Under the pieces are notes generated by a model. It saw only the letters and a list, made by a program, of their open reading frames with translations, had not been told where the DNA came from and did no database searches. A stretch of DNA of 6,655 bases from JALRHH01 sp964638875 (GTDB taxonomy: Bacteria; Patescibacteriota; Saccharimonadia; Saccharimonadales; JALRHH01): contig CAZXBL010000042.1 of the NCBI GenBank assembly GCA_964638875.1, forward strand, positions 1 to 6,655, written 5' to 3'. This document shows positions 4,919 through 6,655 of this stretch, piece by piece. The position numbers and the translations under genes were made by a program. The first letter of the stretch is position 1; each line of letters starts with the position of its first letter.

Positions 4919-5697
4919 GCTGCTACCCCGTGGATGATCTCGATTGCGGGGGGTTGGTCGGGATACCTTTTCCTATTATGCTCGTCTGAGTACATTTCGC
5001 TTCTTTCTAGCAGAAATGCCTTAGCAGTTTTAGGAGAGTCGGGTGGTAACCATCCTGCATCTAACGCGCCTGCATAGTCTACGGCTAGTCCAGTAGTATT
5101 TACGGCTAGCTCAACGAGACGATTCATCATTGGACGGGCATACTGTTCGGGGTCACCTTTGAATTTTTTTACTAGACCTTCGTCGTAGCCAGTGTGTAGT
5201 TCCGGAGCACCGATCTCGACTGACGTGCTCAACAGAAACTTATTAACTATAAAGGGTTTTTCGACCCGTATGTCCCCTCGCTCCCATATAAGTGTCCTTT
5301 GAGCCGGTGTCAGCGGACTCAGCACAGGCTTAGGTCGGCTTAGTCTACTACTCTTTTGGAACGAGATACACTCTGCAGGCAAACAAAGTGCTGCCATAAA
5401 TGTAATATACCTAAACCTCCCTAATGTGTCGGCAGGCGCAATGAACTGTAAGCCATTAGCATGCCAGCCGATATGATGGTCAGCATAGGTTGCCCATTGA
5501 ACTCGGGAGTGCCGGGCAGCTCTATCACCAACCGTGCCTCGGGTAAGTTGCTTAGCTCCTTGTGTCGGGTGGTGTTCATCCGCGACACGCTCGATATTCT
5601 TACCACTGGCTGGGCGTTCTGGAAGGTCGGGTCTTGGCTCGAACGGCTTAGCAATACCTGTAAGCGAGTCAGCTAGATGCCCTGCGTAGAGCCTCAT
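4915..5697 (-). CDS. Uncharacterised protein, first gene of the nuclease-like module
   Basis: A 260-residue cytoplasmic-looking protein with no family I recognise. The N-terminal part (1-80) is polar, rich in His, Arg and Pro (PFEPRPDLPERP; ADEHHPTQG; YADHHIGWHANG). A hydrophobic patch follows (RFRYITFMAALCLPA, about 94-108). The C-terminal half looks more globular, with EKPFIVNKFLL (146-156), YARPMMNRLVELAVNTTGLAVDYAGAL (186-212) and an acidic/basic end ending IEIIHGVAA. The start ATG has AGGAGG 5 bases upstream, the best ribosome binding site of the module, and overlaps the stop of a 43-codon leader ORF. Its own stop overlaps the GTG of the nuclease-like gene. Tight coupling suggests that the two proteins work together, perhaps as regulator or partner of the nuclease; no function can be assigned. 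Confidence 0.68.
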   Translation of the reverse strand: MRLYAGHLADSLTGIAKPFEPRPDLPERPASGKNIERVADEHHPTQGAKQLTRGTVGDRAARHSRVQWATYADHHIGWHANGLQFIAPADTLGRFRYITFMAALCLPAECISFQKSSRLSRPKPVLSPLTPAQRTLIWERGDIRVEKPFIVNKFLLSTSVEIGAPELHTGYDEGLVKKFKGDPEQYARPMMNRLVELAVNTTGLAVDYAGALDAGWLPPDSPKTAKAFLLERSEMYSDEHNRKRYPDQPPAIEIIHGVAA

Positions 5698-5825
5698 GGG
5701 AGCCTCCTAATATGCTTCCGTATCAAAAACCTCCCGCATTTCACGGGAGGTTCGACTGTTCTTATTGGTGCGTAGCACAGCGGTTGGTCAGCGATATATT
5801 CGGCTGATCCAACCGTCGTCGTCAT
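5694..5825 (-). CDS. 43-codon leader ORF or micro-protein with embedded terminator hairpin
   Basis: ATG at 5823-5825 is preceded by AAAGGA with 5-base spacing and runs 43 codons to a TGA that overlaps the next gene's ATG (ATGA). The peptide starts MTTTVGSAEYIADQPLCYAP and ends in a basic stretch (RFLIRKHIRRLP); I recognise no family. Two RNA hairpins lie within it: a 12-bp stem over codons 4-15 and a terminator-like hairpin over codons 25-34. It begins about 37 bases after the predicted transcription start of its own promoter. The layout resembles a leader peptide of a transcription attenuator, where ribosome progress decides read-through, but a coupled functional micro-protein is equally possible. 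Conservation of peptide versus structure would separate these. Confidence 0.55.
   Translation of the reverse strand: MTTTVGSAEYIADQPLCYAPIRTVEPPVKCGRFLIRKHIRRLP
5725..5752 (-). terminator. Intrinsic terminator or attenuator hairpin
   Basis: A 9-bp perfect stem AACCTCCCG/CGGGAGGTT (5728-5736 with 5744-5752), 7-base loop, followed on the minus strand by a five-T run (5725-5729) and G. The plus strand has no T tract after the stem, so it acts only on minus-strand transcription. It could end the ftsK transcript, about 150 bases after its stop, and/or attenuate the module's own transcript. Its CCTCC arm could alternatively pair with the GGAGG ribosome binding site of the next gene. Confidence 0.78.
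5781..5815. promoter_or_regulatory. Strong bulged hairpin in the leader
   Basis: CGGTTGGTCAGC (5781-5792) pairs with GCTGA (5803-5807) and CCAACCG (5809-5815), giving 12 pairs with one bulged base at 5808 and a 10-base loop. It precedes the terminator-like hairpin by about 28 bases in the minus-strand RNA, as a pause hairpin or sensor domain would. It has no T tract of its own. Function inferred from position only. Confidence 0.55.
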
Positions 5826-5868
5826 CTTATTCCTTTATCTCACTTTTTATTTTCACCATACTGTTCAC

Positions 5869-5897
5869 ATAATATGCTTACGTTTAGAACAAATCAA
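5869..5897 (-). promoter_or_regulatory. Promoter of the leader ORF and nuclease-like module
   Basis: On the minus strand TTGATT (5892-5897), a 17-base spacer and TATTAT (5869-5874, 5 of 6 to consensus). The -35 box starts 3 bases after the ftsK stop codon. Predicted +1 near 5862 leaves a leader of about 37 bases before the 43-codon ORF. Upstream ftsK transcripts would also enter this region. Confidence 0.62.
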
Positions 5898-5900
5898 GTG

Positions 5901-6655
5901 TTATTGAACTAAGGGTCGGTTTTGAGGATTGTCGTCTGGGAAGTTTTCATCCAGGACCTCATCGGATGTGCCACCATAAACTTCATCGAGACTGCTCACT
6001 AGTACTTCACGTGGTCGTGAGCCGTCGGCTTGCCCGATGATGCCTTGTTCTTCCATACTTTCGATCAAACGTGCAGCACGACCGTAACCAATGCGCAGGC
6101 GTCGCTGTAGCAAGCTGGTGCTCGCCTTCTTTGCCTCGATCACTGCACGCACCGCATCCTTGAACATTTCATCATCAGCGTCCTGTCCACCAAAATCGGC
6201 AACTACGCCGCCCTTGCCGTTCAACTGGACGGGCTGACTAATAATCTCATCATCGTACTGAGGTGGTCGTTGCATGCGAATAAAGTCAGCAATCTTGCTG
6301 GTTTCGGCATCATCAATAAAGGCACCTTGGATACGTTTTGGTTTAGGCATATCACTAGTCAGCAGCAACATATCACCCTGGCCCAGTAATTTTTCTGCAC
6401 CCATTTGGTCGATAATTGTTCGTGAGTCAACTTGGCTGGCCACCGTAAAGGCGATACGGGCTGGCACATTAGCTTTAATGAGCCCGGTAATGACGTCAAC
6501 TGACGGACGCTGTGTTGCCAACACCAGGTGAATACCAGCAGCACGTGCCTTCTGTGCCAACCGTACTACCAGTGACTCAACATCACGGGCAGCCATCATC
6601 ATCAGGTCGGCTAACTCATCAATCACAATCACAATGTACGGCATACCTTCCTCTT
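5901..6655 (-). CDS. ftsK: DNA translocase FtsK/SpoIIIE, C-terminal part (5' end outside window)
   Basis: FtsK is a septum-located ATPase that pumps chromosome ends into daughter cells during division. The window holds about 250 C-terminal residues; the frame stays open to the edge (EEG before MPYIV), so the first visible methionine is not the start. Seen: Walker B strand PYIVIVIDELADLM, the ARAAGIHLVLATQRPSVDVITG stretch, PARIAFTVASQVDSRTIID and the GAEKLLGQGDMLL segment of the RecA-like motor. After a linker (PPQYDDEIISQP) comes the gamma winged-helix DNA-orienting domain (EAKKASTSLLQRRLRIGYGRAARLIESMEEQGIIG, then GSRPREVLV). A short acidic tail of about 30 residues follows. The Walker A part, the membrane anchor and the true start lie beyond the window. 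Confidence 0.96.
   Translation of the reverse strand, partial: EEGMPYIVIVIDELADLMMMAARDVESLVVRLAQKARAAGIHLVLATQRPSVDVITGLIKANVPARIAFTVASQVDSRTIIDQMGAEKLLGQGDMLLLTSDMPKPKRIQGAFIDDAETSKIADFIRMQRPPQYDDEIISQPVQLNGKGGVVADFGGQDADDEMFKDAVRAVIEAKKASTSLLQRRLRIGYGRAARLIESMEEQGIIGQADGSRPREVLVSSLDEVYGGTSDEVLDENFPDDNPQNRPLVQ

Larger units (their letters stand above)
5708..5879. repeat. 10-bp direct repeat flanking the leader region
   Basis: TAATATGCTT occurs exactly at 5708-5717 and at 5870-5879, 162 bases apart. The right copy overlaps the -10 box of the leader promoter; the left copy abuts the AGGAGG ribosome binding site of the 260-residue gene. It may be a regulator site, a duplication footprint or chance. 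Confidence 0.35.

Noticed and set aside
5461..5676. Plus-strand open frame opposite the 260-residue gene
   Set aside because: No ribosome binding site or family resemblance; all supported genes run on the other strand, so this is an antisense shadow.

Overview
The window looks like chromosomal DNA of a Candidate Phyla Radiation bacterium, most probably a Saccharibacteria (TM7) lineage. This is inferred from protein style: a very compact S18, an EF-P with a GRGG tip loop, and dense one-directional packing of small uncharacterised genes. No marker RNA is present to prove it. TGA is used as an ordinary stop (for example at 451-453, 2216-2218 and 4915-4917), which argues against the SR1/Gracilibacteria code. 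Every supported gene is on the minus strand, so transcription runs from high to low coordinates.

Read in the direction of transcription, the window opens with the C-terminal part of FtsK/SpoIIIE DNA translocase (5901-6655). An apparently accessory module follows (3833-5897). It has its own promoter, a 43-codon leader ORF containing a strong hairpin and an intrinsic-terminator-like hairpin, and two uncharacterised genes. Leader ORF, first gene and second gene are joined by 4-base stop/start overlaps. The second gene product carries the residue pattern of a PD-(D/E)XK nuclease. This is the least explained part of the window.

Next comes the ribosomal pair rpsF-rpsR (S6, S18), with a recognisable promoter and a leader containing an inverted repeat. 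It is closed by an intrinsic terminator at 3097-3127. ssb follows with a strong ribosome binding site, then a helical hypothetical gene starting with GTG that contains a near-perfect inverted repeat.

The tail of that gene carries a textbook extended -10 promoter whose predicted start coincides with the ATG of the next gene, which suggests a leaderless mRNA. That promoter would drive a tightly packed operon: a helical hypothetical protein, a four-cysteine hypothetical protein, efp, a 37-residue membrane micro-protein, a 2H phosphoesterase, and tlyA, which runs off the window. Most junctions here are 1 to 6 bases or overlap. The operon mixes translation (EF-P) and RNA modification or processing (TlyA, 2H family).

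No tRNA, rRNA, CRISPR array or insertion sequence was seen, and no stretch over 300 bases lacks a gene.
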